Notes: a model not told the origin generated them from the letters alone. Counted from the stretch's first letter, positions 24,056 to 33,184 are shown. The stretch is 41,867 nucleotides of DNA from Lachnospiraceae bacterium (GCA_030527645.1 JAUNAJ010000020.1:1-41867), one strand, 5' to 3'. Program-made: numbers and translations.

Positions 24056-25129
24056 ATGGCTGCAACAACGAATGATGCTAAGAAACAGGCTCTGGATGCA
24101 GCTCTCGGACAGATCGAGAGACAGTTTGGCAAGGGAGCCGTTATGAAACTGGGTGACGGCGGGACCAGCATGAATGTGGAAACCATCCCAACCGGCTCAT
24201 TGAGTTTGGACCTTGCACTGGGACTGGGCGGCGTACCCAAGGGACGTATTGTGGAGATCTACGGACCGGAATCCTCCGGTAAGACAACGGTTGCCCTTCA
24301 CATAGTGGCAGAGGCACAGAAGAGAGGAGGAATCTGCGGTTTTATTGATGCAGAGCATGCGCTGGATCCCGTTTACGCCAAGAATATCGGTGTAGATATT
24401 GACAATCTGTACATTTCCCAGCCGGATAACGGAGAGCAGGCGCTGGAGATCACAGAAACCATGGTTCGATCCGGTGCAGTTGACATTGTGATCGTGGATT
24501 CTGTGGCGGCTCTTGTTCCAAAGGCTGAGATTGACGGTGACATGGGGGATTCTCATGTGGGTCTTCAGGCACGAATGATGTCTCAGGCATGCCGTAAGCT
24601 GACAGCTGCCATCAGCAAGACAAACTGTATCGTGATCTTTATCAATCAGCTCCGTGAAAAGGTAGGTGTAATGTTCGGAAGTCCGGAAACAACCACCGGC
24701 GGACGTGCTCTGAAGTTTTATTCTTCCGTGCGTCTCGACGTAAGAAGGATTGAGGCTCTGAAACAGAGCGGAGAAGTAATCGGAAACAGAACAAGGATCA
24801 GAGTCGTAAAAAATAAGGTGGCTCCTCCGTTCCGTGAGGCAGAATTTGATATTATGTTCGGAAAGGGAATTTCCAAAGAGGGCGATGTGCTGGATCTGGC
24901 ATCTCAGCTGGGCATAATCCAGAAAAGCGGTGCCTGGTTTGCCTACAACAACAGTAAGATCGGTCAGGGACGTGAGAATGCCAAGCAGTATCTGAGAGAG
25001 CACCCGGAGGTGCTGGCTGAGGCTGAGAATAAGGTTCGCGAGGCCTATGGTATGGATCCGACCGCCGAAGTTCCTGCAGCCCCGAGTTCGGCAGCAGCTG
25101 CGTCTGCTGACAAGGCAGACGAGGAATGA
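24056..25129 (+). CDS. recA: Recombinase RecA
   Basis: A 357-residue RecA. Walker [10 protein letters not shown] is at residues 70-78; further motifs are [21 protein letters not shown] (Walker B) and the L2/LexA-cleavage region [28 protein letters not shown]. The C terminus is alanine-rich and acidic. It drives strand exchange and triggers LexA self-cleavage. AGAAGGAG precedes the ATG. It overlaps recX by 4 nt, so the pair is translationally coupled. Confidence 0.99.
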   Translation: MAATTNDAKKQALDAALGQIERQFGKGAVMKLGDGGTSMNVETIPTGSLSLDLALGLGGVPKGRIVEIYGPESSGKTTVALHIVAEAQKRGGICGFIDAEHALDPVYAKNIGVDIDNLYISQPDNGEQALEITETMVRSGAVDIVIVDSVAALVPKAEIDGDMGDSHVGLQARMMSQACRKLTAAISKTNCIVIFINQLREKVGVMFGSPETTTGGRALKFYSSVRLDVRRIEALKQSGEVIGNRTRIRVVKNKVAPPFREAEFDIMFGKGISKEGDVLDLASQLGIIQKSGAWFAYNNSKIGQGRENAKQYLREHPEVLAEAENKVREAYGMDPTAEVPAAPSSAAAASADKADEE

Positions 25130-25722
25130 GCAGCACAGTTGACAAAGCAGCAGCTGCGGAACTGCTGAGAAAGCAGATCCGGGAAATTGAGACAGCTGAC
25201 CGGGCAGGAGACGGGATCGAATCCCGCTCCTGCCCGTCTTCAATTCCTGCGATATGGAAGCCGGCAGTAAACAAGGCAATGAACCTTCTGCTGTATCGTC
25301 CCAGAACAGAGAAGGAGCTGAGAGACCGGCTGTCAGGCTGTGGTTATGAGCCGAATGCGGTGGATTTTGCTCTGAACTATGTCAGCTATTACGGGTATCT
25401 GAATGACACCAGATATGCGGAAGGCTATGTTCTCAGCAGGGGATCCGGAAAAAGCAGGTCAGCTCTCCGCAGAGAGCTGTCTGTGAAGGGAGTGGACGAG
25501 GCTTCTATTGAAGCGGCCATGGAGCTGCTGGAGACGGATGAACGAACTATCGTAGAGGAGCTTTTGAGAAAACGGTATGGGATGCCCCATAGGATGGACG
25601 AGAGAGAGCTGAGAAGAGCGGCAGGATATCTGGGAAGGAAAGGCTTTGCCGTATCACTGGTCTGGGGAGCGCTTCGAGAGTATCAGAATAGTGCCGATTC
25701 GGAGCCTGACGAGTTAGAATAG
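25126..25722 (+). CDS. recX: Regulatory protein RecX
   Basis: A 198-residue RecX with the three-helix repeats that define the family: [54 protein letters not shown], then [23 protein letters not shown] and a divergent C-terminal repeat ending [18 protein letters not shown]. It binds the RecA filament and limits its activity. The ATG overlaps the recA TGA (ATGA). A 50-residue N-terminal extension precedes the first repeat. Confidence 0.94.
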   Translation: MSSTVDKAAAAELLRKQIREIETADRAGDGIESRSCPSSIPAIWKPAVNKAMNLLLYRPRTEKELRDRLSGCGYEPNAVDFALNYVSYYGYLNDTRYAEGYVLSRGSGKSRSALRRELSVKGVDEASIEAAMELLETDERTIVEELLRKRYGMPHRMDERELRRAAGYLGRKGFAVSLVWGALREYQNSADSEPDELE

Positions 25723-25771
25723 GCATTACTCAACTGTAACGGATAGTTCCCATTAATTTTAGTTCGGTCGA

Positions 25772-25800
25772 TTGACAAAGTGACGAAAAAAGATTAGAAT
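25772..25800 (+). promoter_or_regulatory. rny promoter
   Basis: TTGACA (25772-25777), 17-nt spacer, TAGAAT (25795-25800). This gives a 5' UTR of about 65 nt. Confidence 0.85.
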
Positions 25801-25854
25801 TGATTTGTTGTAGTTGTGCAATCATATATTGTTCAATATAGCAAAAAAACAATA

Positions 25855-25867
25855 AGGAGGTACTCCT
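25855..25867 (+). promoter_or_regulatory. Ribosome site of rny inside a small hairpin
   Basis: The Shine-Dalgarno AAGGAGG can fold on itself as AGGAG (25855-25859), GTA, CTCCT (25863-25867), 4 nt before the ATG. This could lower ribosome access. Confidence 0.4.
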
Positions 25868-25870
25868 GCT

Positions 25871-27439
25871 ATGCCGACAGTTGTTCTTTGTGCGATTGTC
25901 GCGGTTGTTGCAGTGATCGTTACCGTACTTATTGCAGTTCCCTTAGCAGGCAGAACCGCAGTTGCAAAAAAAGTGCAGCAGGATGCTGAGAAGATCGGCA
26001 CCGCGGAAGAGAAGGCAAGAAGCATCATTGATGAGGCGTTAAAAACCGCTGAAACAAAGAAGCGGGAAGCTCTTCTAGAAGCCAAGGAAGAAAACATGCG
26101 CGTGAAAAACGAGCAGGATAAGGAATATCGGGAAAGAAGATCCGAACTGCAGAAGTATGAAAAACGTGTCCTCTCCAAAGAAGAATCTGTGGATCGTAAA
26201 GCAGATGCTCTTGAGAGACGTGAGAACGATCTGAATGGCCGTGATTCAGAGCTGAAAAAGAAAGAAAAGAAAGTCGACGAGTTACATGCACAGGAAGTAC
26301 GGGAACTGGAAAGAATTTCCGGTCTTACCTCCGAAGAAGCAAAAGAATATCTGTTAAGATCTGTTGAAAACGAAGTGAAAATTGACACTGCCAAGCTTTA
26401 CAGAGAGCTGGAAAGCAAGGCAAAGGAGGAAGCCGGCCGTAAGGCAAAGGACTATGTTGTAACAGCAATTCAGAAGTGTGCGGTAGATCATGTTTCCGAA
26501 TCTACTATTTCTGTTGTCCAGCTTCCCAGCGATGAGATGAAGGGACGAATCATCGGCCGTGAGGGTCGAAATATTCGTACTCTGGAGACTCTTACCGGAG
26601 TGGATCTGATTATCGATGATACTCCGGAAGCAGTGGTATTATCTTCTTTTGATCCGGTGCGCCGTGAGGTTGCCCGAATTGCATTGGAGAAGTTGATCGT
26701 AGACGGTCGTATCCATCCGGCCCGAATTGAGGAGATGGTGGAGAAGGCACAGCGCGAAGTGGATACAATGATCCGTGAAGAAGGAGAGGCTGCATGTCTT
26801 GAAGTAGGCGTTCATGGTATTCATCCTGAACTGGTTCGACTTCTTGGCCGTATGAAGTTCCGCTCCAGCTACGGACAGAATGCACTGAGGCATTCCATCG
26901 AGGTGGCACAGCTGTCAGGATTGCTGGCTGCAGAGGTTGGTCTCGATATCAGAATGGCAAAACGTGCCGGTTTACTGCATGATATCGGTAAATCTATTGA
27001 TCATGAGGTTGAGGGATCTCATATTCAGGTCGGTGTGGATCTTTGCAGAAAGTACAAAGAGTCTGCACTGGTAATCAATACTGTGGAATCACATCACGGT
27101 GATGTAGAGCCTCAGACATTGATTGCATGCATCGTTCAGGCTGCAGATGCTATTTCTGCTGCACGTCCGGGTGCAAGAAGGGAAACACTGGAAACATACA
27201 CTAACAGATTAAAACAATTAGAGGATATTACCAATTCCTTCAAGGGAGTTGAAAAATCTTTTGCTATTCAGGCAGGTAGAGAAGTACGTATTATGGTTGT
27301 GCCGGAGCAGGTCAGCGACGCTGATATGGTGCTGCTGGCTCGTGATATTTCAAAACAGATTGAACACGAGCTGGAATATCCGGGACAGATTAAGGTAAAT
27401 GTGATTCGCGAAAGTCGAGTAACAGATTACGCAAAGTAA
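25871..27439 (+). CDS. rny: Ribonuclease Y
   Basis: A 522-residue protein. An N-terminal membrane anchor (about 3-25) is followed by a long charged coiled coil (about 35-200), a KH RNA-binding domain ([19 protein letters not shown], about 215-275) and an HD phosphohydrolase domain ([35 protein letters not shown]). It is the membrane-bound endonuclease that starts mRNA decay in many Firmicutes. It has its own promoter and a terminator with a GAAA loop. Position after recA-recX is typical of Clostridia. Confidence 0.98.
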   Translation: MPTVVLCAIVAVVAVIVTVLIAVPLAGRTAVAKKVQQDAEKIGTAEEKARSIIDEALKTAETKKREALLEAKEENMRVKNEQDKEYRERRSELQKYEKRVLSKEESVDRKADALERRENDLNGRDSELKKKEKKVDELHAQEVRELERISGLTSEEAKEYLLRSVENEVKIDTAKLYRELESKAKEEAGRKAKDYVVTAIQKCAVDHVSESTISVVQLPSDEMKGRIIGREGRNIRTLETLTGVDLIIDDTPEAVVLSSFDPVRREVARIALEKLIVDGRIHPARIEEMVEKAQREVDTMIREEGEAACLEVGVHGIHPELVRLLGRMKFRSSYGQNALRHSIEVAQLSGLLAAEVGLDIRMAKRAGLLHDIGKSIDHEVEGSHIQVGVDLCRKYKESALVINTVESHHGDVEPQTLIACIVQAADAISAARPGARRETLETYTNRLKQLEDITNSFKGVEKSFAIQAGREVRIMVVPEQVSDADMVLLARDISKQIEHELEYPGQIKVNVIRESRVTDYAK

Positions 27440-27443
27440 GAGT

Positions 27444-27484
27444 AAAAGCCATTCCGACAGGAAACTGTCAGAATGGCTTTTTTT
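27444..27484 (+). terminator. Intrinsic terminator after rny
   Basis: An AAAAGCCATTC.../GAATGGCTTTT stem with an inner GACAG-GAAA-CTGTC, one internal mismatch, and seven T residues. Confidence 0.92.
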
Positions 27485-27568
27485 AACGTTCTATGTTACT
27501 ATTTAACTGTCGCTGAAAAGAAGGTTCCCGGCAGACGTTCTGAAGGGAAGAGTTCAAAGGAGCAGGTT

Positions 27569-28333
27569 ATGAATCTTTATGAAGCAATTCAGGTGAAAAA
27601 AAGTGTACGATCGTTTACGATGGGTGAATTGCCGGAAAAAGAACTGGACAGAATAGGCAGACACTTCTCAGAAGTTACAAATCTGTTTGGGAATATCGAG
27701 ACTGATTTTGCAGTATTGGATAATCACAAGGGGAGGAATCCGGTTTCAGGCTTTCTGGGAGTCAGAGCTCCATATTATATGATTTTTTATTCGGAGAACA
27801 CATCGAGAAGCATGATGAACATCGGTTATCTGATGCAGCAGATGGCATTGTACCTCTGTACACGTGGGTTTGGTACCTGCTTCGTGAGGAAGCTTCATCT
27901 GAAAAAAAGTCAGAAAGTGAAAAACGGGAAAAAGGCGGTTGCTGCACTTGCATTTGGCAGAGCAAAAGGAGCCTATACCAGAAAAATGGTGGATGCACAC
28001 AGAATGCCATTGGGGAAAATCTGTACGTTCCGTGAACAGCCGAGACTTTGGATGCGTCAGATGGTGGAAGCGGGCAGAATGGCGCCGTCCATATGGAACA
28101 GTCAGCCCTGGCGATTTGTAGTATATGACAACTGTATTCATATCTATACAGCAGGCGAATCCCATGACCGCCTTTCAGAAGCTCATGAGCTTGCCTTTGG
28201 TGCCTTGTTTGCAAATCTAATGACAGCGGGGGAGGAACTATGGCTGGAGCTGGATCTGATCCGCCTGAACACGGTTCCTGTCAGCCAGTACAAGCCCGAA
28301 CAGTATCTGATCAGTGTGGTTCTGATCTCCTGA
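27569..28333 (+). CDS. Nitroreductase family protein (TM nitroreductase type)
   Basis: A 254-residue protein with two half-domains. The N-terminal half MNLYEAIQVKKSVRSF resembles the FMN-contact start of nitroreductases, and the C-terminal half holds MVEAGRMAPSIWNSQPWRFVVYDN, the usual APSxxNxQPW motif. This arrangement fits the putative TM nitroreductase group. The substrate is unknown. ATG 27569 has AAAGGAG 6 nt upstream; in-frame extension to 27473 would start in the rny terminator. It stands alone between rny and tRNA-Gly. Confidence 0.85.
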   Translation: MNLYEAIQVKKSVRSFTMGELPEKELDRIGRHFSEVTNLFGNIETDFAVLDNHKGRNPVSGFLGVRAPYYMIFYSENTSRSMMNIGYLMQQMALYLCTRGFGTCFVRKLHLKKSQKVKNGKKAVAALAFGRAKGAYTRKMVDAHRMPLGKICTFREQPRLWMRQMVEAGRMAPSIWNSQPWRFVVYDNCIHIYTAGESHDRLSEAHELAFGALFANLMTAGEELWLELDLIRLNTVPVSQYKPEQYLISVVLIS

Positions 28334-28375
28334 ACAGCAGCACTGTGATGACAGATGAAAAAAAGAATAATTCGC

Positions 28376-28404
28376 TTGACAGAGTATAAAAACAGTAGTA
28401 ATAT
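28376..28404 (+). promoter_or_regulatory. tRNA-Gly promoter
   Basis: TTGACA (28376-28381), 17-nt spacer, TAATAT (28399-28404), 33 nt before the tRNA. Confidence 0.85.
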
Positions 28405-28437
28405 ATCACTGTTGGTTCACAGGACCAGCACTGATAT

Positions 28438-28509
28438 GCGCGAGTGGCTCAGGGGTGGAGTACAACCTTGCCAAGGTTGGGGTCGCGGGTTCGAATCCCG
28501 TCTCGCGCT
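28438..28509 (+). tRNA. tRNA-Gly (GCC)
   Basis: Acceptor GCGCGAG pairs with CTCGCGC. The anticodon loop CTTGCCAAG gives GCC (Gly), the T arm is GCGGG-TTCGAAT-CCCGT, and the discriminator is T. CCA is not encoded. Confidence 0.95.
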
Positions 28510-28514
28510 TTCAA

Positions 28515-28546
28515 TTAAGCATCGGGGTCAAAACCGGTGCTTTTTA
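28515..28546 (+). terminator. Intrinsic terminator after tRNA-Gly
   Basis: AAGCATCGG (28517-28525) pairs with CCGGTGCTT (28534-28542), one G-T pair, followed by TTTTT. Confidence 0.85.
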
Positions 28547-28552
28547 TTTGCG

Positions 28553-28645
28553 CGAACAACGAGCCATGCGTACATGCCCGCATGTCCAATAGCGGCTGTT
28601 GTGACAACTTGAGAAACTCGCAAAGCGTGTTTCTCATAGTTTTTC
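28553..28645 (+). ncRNA. Structured intergenic segment ending in a terminator-like hairpin
   Basis: After the tRNA-Gly terminator, ATGCG/CGCAT and ACAAC/GTTGT pairings precede a stem TGAGAAAC-T-CGC-AAA-GCG-T-GTTTCTCA (28610-28636) followed by TAGTTTTT. No gene is present and I see no clear promoter of its own. It may be a small RNA or a second terminator for the tRNA. Confidence 0.35.
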
Positions 28646-28722
28646 TAAATCGAAAAGACTCCCTCCGCATCCGGTAAAGGGTCTTGAAAAAAACAGTAAA
28701 GGGCTCGAAAGGAGAACAGTCT

Positions 28723-28974
28723 ATGAAAGATGTTTTGATCCCCTGTACAGAGTGCTGCGATTGTATTCCCTGTCCCGTAGGAATTAATATTCCCGCGGTT
28801 TTCAAAATCTATAATCTGCTTCCGGTGGAAGGTTTCGAGAAAACAAAAGTTCTGTACGATCAATTGGAGAAGAAGGCGGATGACTGTCTTCGCTGTGCCC
28901 GCTGTGAGAAACACTGTAAACAGAGAATTGGAATCAGCGCGATGATGTTTGAAATCGCAGAGGAAATGGAATAA
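28723..28974 (+). CDS. Small 4Fe-4S protein like the C-terminal domain of aldo/keto reductases
   Basis: An 83-residue protein with two cysteine clusters: C8, C11, C12, C14, C17 (CTECCDCIPCPVG) and C55, C58, C61, C65 (CLRCARCEKHC). The pattern and the INIPAVFKIYNLL spacer match the dicluster ferredoxin-like domain found at the C terminus of some aldo/keto reductases, but no reductase domain precedes it. It could carry electrons to the radical SAM protein encoded 25 nt downstream. AAAGGAGA precedes ATG 28723. The upstream 170 nt contain no reductase remnant that I can see. Confidence 0.75.
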   Translation: MKDVLIPCTECCDCIPCPVGINIPAVFKIYNLLPVEGFEKTKVLYDQLEKKADDCLRCARCEKHCKQRIGISAMMFEIAEEME

Positions 28975-28999
28975 AGCAGCGGCCGCACGGGAGATGGTT

Positions 29000-30760
29000 A
29001 TGAAAATAGTTCTAATGGCAATGAATGCAAAATACATTCATTCAAATCTGGCAGTTTATTCCCTGCAGTCCTACGCGGAAAACAAAGGATATCACACCGT
29101 ATTGAAGGAGTTTACCATCAATCAGCAGGAGGATGAGATCCTTCGGGAACTGGTAAAGGAGGAGCCGGATATACTGGCCGTTTCTGTATATATATGGAAT
29201 GCAGAGCAGGTATTTGATCTGCTGACGGACCTTCACGGAATTTTGCCGAATACCGGGATATGGGCAGGTGGACCGGAGGTGTCCTGGCAGGCGGAAGAGA
29301 TTCTTGAGAAATATTGCTGTCTGGACGGAGTGATGAGAGGAGAGGGCGAGAAAACCTTTACGGAGCTCTGCGGCATTTGGACAGATTCTTTTATCAAAAA
29401 CGAACCGGTGCGGCCGGTGGGAGTTGCCGGAATTACCTGGAGAGATGACGATGGAAGCATAAGAAGCAATCCGGACCGGGAGCCGCTCTCTATGGATGAA
29501 CTGATTTTTCCCTATGAAAATCTGGAACGATTTAAACACCGGATCTTATATTACGAAACAAGCAGGGGGTGCCCCTTTCGATGCAGCTACTGTCTGTCTT
29601 CAGTAGAAAAATCTCTTCGGTTCAGAAGTTGGAAACTGGTGAAGAAGGAACTTCAGTTCTTTCTGGATCACAAGGTTCCTCAGGTAAAATTTATCGACCG
29701 TACCTTCAACTGTAAAAAGAAACATACCATGGAGATATGGGAGTATCTGAGGGATCATGACAACGGTGTTACAAACTTCCATTTTGAAATTGGTGCAGAC
29801 CTGCTGGATGAGGAGGAGATCAGCCTGCTGTCCGGGCTTCGTCCGGGATATTTCCAGCTGGAGATCGGTGTACAGACTACCTGCCGGGAGACCCTGAAGG
29901 AGATTCGCAGAATGGTAGATTTTAAGGAACTGTCGGAGAATGTAAAGGCAGTGATGGCAGCTGAAAATGTGCACCAGCATCTGGATCTTATTGCCGGGCT
30001 TCCTTTTGAGGATTATAAGCGGTTCCAAACATCCTTTAACGATGTTTACAGCCTTCATCCGGAGCAGCTGCAGCTGGGCTTTCTGAAGGTGCTGAGGGGA
30101 TCCTACATGTATGAGAAGGCTGAGGAATACGGGATTTTGTGGAAGAGAAAACAGCCCTATGAGGTGCTTTCTACGAAATGGCTCTCCTATCGGGATATTC
30201 TTGATCTGAAGCTGGTTGAGGAGATGGTCGAGGTCCATTATAACAGCGGACAATTCCGTGAAACGATCGAACAGCTGGAATGTCTGTTCACCGATCCGTT
30301 TTCTCTATTTGAAGAACTGGGAAAATTCTACGAAGGAAAAGGCTACCTTCGGATGAGCCATACGCGGTACAGACGATATGAGATCCTGCTGGAATTTCTG
30401 CAGGAGCGGTCGGTGGAGGCGGAACCCATGGAAAGGATCCGCAATGCAATGATCTGTGATCTTTATCGAAGAGAAAACTGCAAGAGCCGTCCCGCATGGG
30501 CTGGCAGTCAGGAACAGTGGAAGGAGCAGATAAGAGCATTTTTCAGACGGGAGGAGGAACAGCGGACGTATCTGCCGGCTTACAGCCGGTACGATTGGAA
30601 GCAGCTCCGCTCCATGACCCATCTTGAGTTCCTGCAAAGCAAAGCTTCAAAGCATGGACAGCCAAAAACCACTGTGCTATTATTTGACTATAAAGCTCGA
30701 AATCCGCTGGACGGCTCAGCTCGTATGATTGATGTTACAGAGGCTGTTCCGGTTGAATGA
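29000..30760 (+). CDS. B12-binding-domain radical SAM protein (DUF4080 type)
   Basis: A 586-residue protein. The N-terminal cobalamin-binding-like domain (1-140) contains MNAKYIHSNLAVYSLQSYA and WAGGPEVSWQAEEIL. The radical SAM core has the cluster motif CPFRCSYC in YYETSRGCPFRCSYCLSS. The C-terminal region (about 410-586) is the DUF4080 part. Such enzymes do radical methylation or rearrangement, but the substrate of this group is unknown. Start ATG 29000 has GGAG 6 nt before it; ATG 28994 is an alternative. It follows the small Fe-S protein in one operon. Confidence 0.9.
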   Translation: MKIVLMAMNAKYIHSNLAVYSLQSYAENKGYHTVLKEFTINQQEDEILRELVKEEPDILAVSVYIWNAEQVFDLLTDLHGILPNTGIWAGGPEVSWQAEEILEKYCCLDGVMRGEGEKTFTELCGIWTDSFIKNEPVRPVGVAGITWRDDDGSIRSNPDREPLSMDELIFPYENLERFKHRILYYETSRGCPFRCSYCLSSVEKSLRFRSWKLVKKELQFFLDHKVPQVKFIDRTFNCKKKHTMEIWEYLRDHDNGVTNFHFEIGADLLDEEEISLLSGLRPGYFQLEIGVQTTCRETLKEIRRMVDFKELSENVKAVMAAENVHQHLDLIAGLPFEDYKRFQTSFNDVYSLHPEQLQLGFLKVLRGSYMYEKAEEYGILWKRKQPYEVLSTKWLSYRDILDLKLVEEMVEVHYNSGQFRETIEQLECLFTDPFSLFEELGKFYEGKGYLRMSHTRYRRYEILLEFLQERSVEAEPMERIRNAMICDLYRRENCKSRPAWAGSQEQWKEQIRAFFRREEEQRTYLPAYSRYDWKQLRSMTHLEFLQSKASKHGQPKTTVLLFDYKARNPLDGSARMIDVTEAVPVE

Positions 30761-30769
30761 AAATATAGG

Positions 30770-30796
30770 GTTACCGTTCACCCCGTGAACTGTAAC
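30770..30796. repeat. 27-bp palindromic intergenic repeat, copy 1
   Basis: GTTACCGTTCAC, CCC, GTGAACTGTAAC: 12-bp arms with one mismatch. It shares 22 of 27 positions with the copy at 38061-38087. It lies between the radical SAM gene and the small membrane peptide gene. Confidence 0.6.
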
Positions 30797-30815
30797 AATA
30801 AAGGAGAGTGTGCTG

Positions 30816-30917
30816 ATGAATAAAAGAGATAAGAGAAGAAGAATAGCAGCAGGTGTGATTGCCATTATTCTTGTGTTTATGATGGTGGTTCCCATGCTTT
30901 TAAGTGCAATGATCTGA
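30816..30917 (+). CDS. 33-residue single-pass membrane peptide
   Basis: A short gene too small for most callers. The basic start MNKRDKRRRIAAG is followed by one hydrophobic segment, VIAIILVFMMVVPMLLSAM. AAAGGAG is 8 nt before the ATG, and the stop is 22 nt before the VanW gene, whose ribosome site AGGAG follows directly. The layout (basic head, single helix, tiny tail) recalls small stressosome- or membrane-associated peptides such as Prli42, but that similarity is only in style. No function can be given. Confidence 0.7.
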   Translation: MNKRDKRRRIAAGVIAIILVFMMVVPMLLSAMI

Positions 30918-30939
30918 GAAAGGAGTTCTTGTTGGACTG

Positions 30940-32490
30940 ATGAGGAAAACAGGAAATAGCAATAGATACAAAAGAAAGATGTTACCGGCAGTTCTGGCGC
31001 TGCTGCTGGCTTTGCTGGTCCTGACGGTGTCCGGCTGCGGGAAAGAAGAAACAAAAGCTGCTGAGGAGGGACCTGAGACAGCTGCCTCGGGAGTATGGAT
31101 CAACAATCACGACGTTTCAGGAAAAACCTATGAAGAGATCGCAGAAGTGATCAATCAGGATATTGCAGTGAGAGCAGAGGAAAGAATCACCTTATATGCC
31201 AATGGGCTGTCAGTGACTGTGACTGCAGGAGAACTGGGGCTGCACTGTACGGATGATTCCCTTGCAGAGAAAGCGCTGGCGTTTGGAAAAAGCGGTTCCG
31301 CGATACAGCAGTACAAGGATAACAGCTATATTCTGTCCTATGGCGCCTATGTGATCGATATTCCATATGAGGTATCCGAAGAACAGGTCCGTGCTGTGAT
31401 CCAGGAAAAAACGCCTGCTCTCAGTGAGGGTACCGGCGGTTCCGTGCTGGTTCACAACGAGGACGGCAGCTTTACAGTCATCCCGGGTGAAAACGGAATG
31501 ACTGTGGATGAGGATCCTTCTGTGGAAAAGCTGGTAAATTATATGAACAGTGAGTGGACCGGAGGCGTAGGAAGCACGAACCTGGCTGTGAAGGAGGGAG
31601 ATATCTCTGATGAGGTGGCAGCGCTGTCTATGGTACAGGATCTGCTGGGTACATTTGCTACTTCCTATGATGCATCAGAGGAGGAGAGAAGCACCAATAT
31701 CGAAGTGGGGACAGCAAAAATCAACGGTCTTCTGCTGTATCCGGGCCAGTCGATCTCAATCTGTACGCTGCTGGAGCCGTTCACGGCAGAGGAGGGATAT
31801 CAATCCGCTCACTCCTATGAGCAGGGGCTGATCGTGGATAGTATCGGAGGCGGTGTCTGCCAGATTTCATCCACCCTCTACAACGCTGTGCTCCGGGCCG
31901 AGCTGCAGATTGACGAGCGAGTTCCTCATTCCATGGTGGTAGGTTATATTGCACCGTCTTTGGATGCTGCCATTGCAGAGAATACAAAGGACCTGATTTT
32001 CACGAACAATACAGATGGTCCGATTCTGATCGAGGGATATGCGGGAGGCGGAACGGTTGCATTTTCAATCTATGGCCATGAGACAAGAGATCCTGCCAGA
32101 TCCATTGATTTTGAATCAGTGATCCTGGAGGAAGAAGAGTACACCTATCAGTTTGAACTGGATGCCACTGAGGAAGTAGGCGCTTATGAGACCAGTGATC
32201 CACGTAATGGTGTCGAGGCAGAAGCCTACAAGCTGACATACCAGAACGGCGAGCTGGTAAGCAGAGAACTGTTGTCCAGATCCAGCTACAGGATGTCTCC
32301 GATGGTCTATACCATTGGTATCATGGGAGCAACGGAGGATGAAATCCTGCAGCTATCCGAGGCAATTGCTACGAATGAGATCGATGAAGTGAACAAGGTA
32401 TTGGGTCGTCTTGAACTGAAGTATCCCGATGCAAAGACCAGTTCGGAAAAACAGGAGGAAGCAGAGGAAGCAGCTGCGGCAGCGGAATAA
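30940..32490 (+). CDS. VanW family lipoprotein with peptidoglycan-binding-4-like domain
   Basis: A 516-residue protein. A lipoprotein signal peptide with lipobox VSGC (C33) is followed by a PG-binding-4-like domain (about 50-200: VWINNHDVSGKTYEEIAEVINQ) and a VanW domain (about 245-400: LLLYPGQSISICTLLEPFT, GGGVCQISSTLYNAVLRAEL, ERVPHSMVVGYI). A G5-like segment and an acidic alanine-rich tail (from about 490) end the protein. It should sit on the outer face of the membrane. VanW proteins occur near vancomycin-resistance loci, but no van ligase is present here. AGGAG is 14 nt before the ATG, rather far. Confidence 0.9.
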   Translation: MRKTGNSNRYKRKMLPAVLALLLALLVLTVSGCGKEETKAAEEGPETAASGVWINNHDVSGKTYEEIAEVINQDIAVRAEERITLYANGLSVTVTAGELGLHCTDDSLAEKALAFGKSGSAIQQYKDNSYILSYGAYVIDIPYEVSEEQVRAVIQEKTPALSEGTGGSVLVHNEDGSFTVIPGENGMTVDEDPSVEKLVNYMNSEWTGGVGSTNLAVKEGDISDEVAALSMVQDLLGTFATSYDASEEERSTNIEVGTAKINGLLLYPGQSISICTLLEPFTAEEGYQSAHSYEQGLIVDSIGGGVCQISSTLYNAVLRAELQIDERVPHSMVVGYIAPSLDAAIAENTKDLIFTNNTDGPILIEGYAGGGTVAFSIYGHETRDPARSIDFESVILEEEEYTYQFELDATEEVGAYETSDPRNGVEAEAYKLTYQNGELVSRELLSRSSYRMSPMVYTIGIMGATEDEILQLSEAIATNEIDEVNKVLGRLELKYPDAKTSSEKQEEAEEAAAAAE

Positions 32491-32540
32491 TGCTTGCGCT
32501 TGCCTTGAAAACCAAAGTCCTCTGAAGAGGAGAGAACAGA

Positions 32541-33044
32541 ATGGCACATATTAATATTGTTCTTCTTGAGCCGGAGATACCGGCTAATACAGGGAATATC
32601 GGCAGAACCTGTGTTGCAGCAGGCGCAAGCCTGCACCTGATTGAGCCCCTGGGATTCAGCCTCAGTGAAAAGCATTTGAAACGGGCGGGAATGGATTACT
32701 GGGGAAAACTGGATGTAAGGACATATGTCAATTATCAGGATTTTCTGGAGAAAAATCCCGGCGCGAGGATTTATTATGCAACTACAAAGGCTCCCCGCAT
32801 GTATACAGAGGTCGCCTTTGAGGATCACTGCTTTATCATGTTTGGAAAGGAAAGTGCAGGAATTCCTGAAAAAATTCTCTATGAGAATCAGGAAAGCTGT
32901 ATCAGAATTCCCATGCTGGAGGAGATCCGCTCTCTGAATCTGGGTAATTCTGCTGCCATCGTTCTGTATGAAGCTCTTCGCCAGCATGGTTTTGATCATA
33001 TGCAGGGCACAGGTGAATTAAGAGAATATCAGTGGAAACTGTGA
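32541..33044 (+). CDS. trmL: tRNA (cytidine(34)-2'-O)-methyltransferase TrmL
   Basis: A 167-residue SPOUT methyltransferase of the TrmL/CspR group: INIVLLEPEIPANTGNIGRTCVAAGASLHLIEPLGF, FMFGKESAGIPEKIL and IRIPMLEEIRSLNLGNSAAIVLYEALRQ (the knotted SAM-binding tail). It 2'-O-methylates the wobble base of tRNA-Leu. GAGGAGAG precedes the ATG. It shares a terminator with the convergent histidine kinase. Confidence 0.95.
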   Translation: MAHINIVLLEPEIPANTGNIGRTCVAAGASLHLIEPLGFSLSEKHLKRAGMDYWGKLDVRTYVNYQDFLEKNPGARIYYATTKAPRMYTEVAFEDHCFIMFGKESAGIPEKILYENQESCIRIPMLEEIRSLNLGNSAAIVLYEALRQHGFDHMQGTGELREYQWKL

Positions 33045-33132
33045 TAATCCGCAGATCGTGTATAGATCAGTATGGGAATGCCCCGCCCCTCAGGCGGTGA
33101 GATAATCTGCTTGATCGGAATATACGCAAAGG

Positions 33133-33184
33133 AAAACAGCCCTGAGAAAGGGATCGATTGGATCACTTTCTCAGGGCTGTTTTT
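33133..33184. terminator. Bidirectional terminator between trmL and the histidine kinase
   Basis: An 18-bp stem (33133-33150 with 33167-33184) with a 16-nt loop. The arms start AAAA and end TTTT, so it serves both convergent genes. It reaches the kinase stop codon. Confidence 0.9.

Noticed and set aside
24197-25279. A 360-codon open frame opposite recA and recX
   Set aside because: Antisense shadow of conserved genes; composition typical of reversed coding sequence.
28355-28612. An 85-codon frame across tRNA-Gly
   Set aside because: It contains the tRNA and its terminator; not a protein gene.
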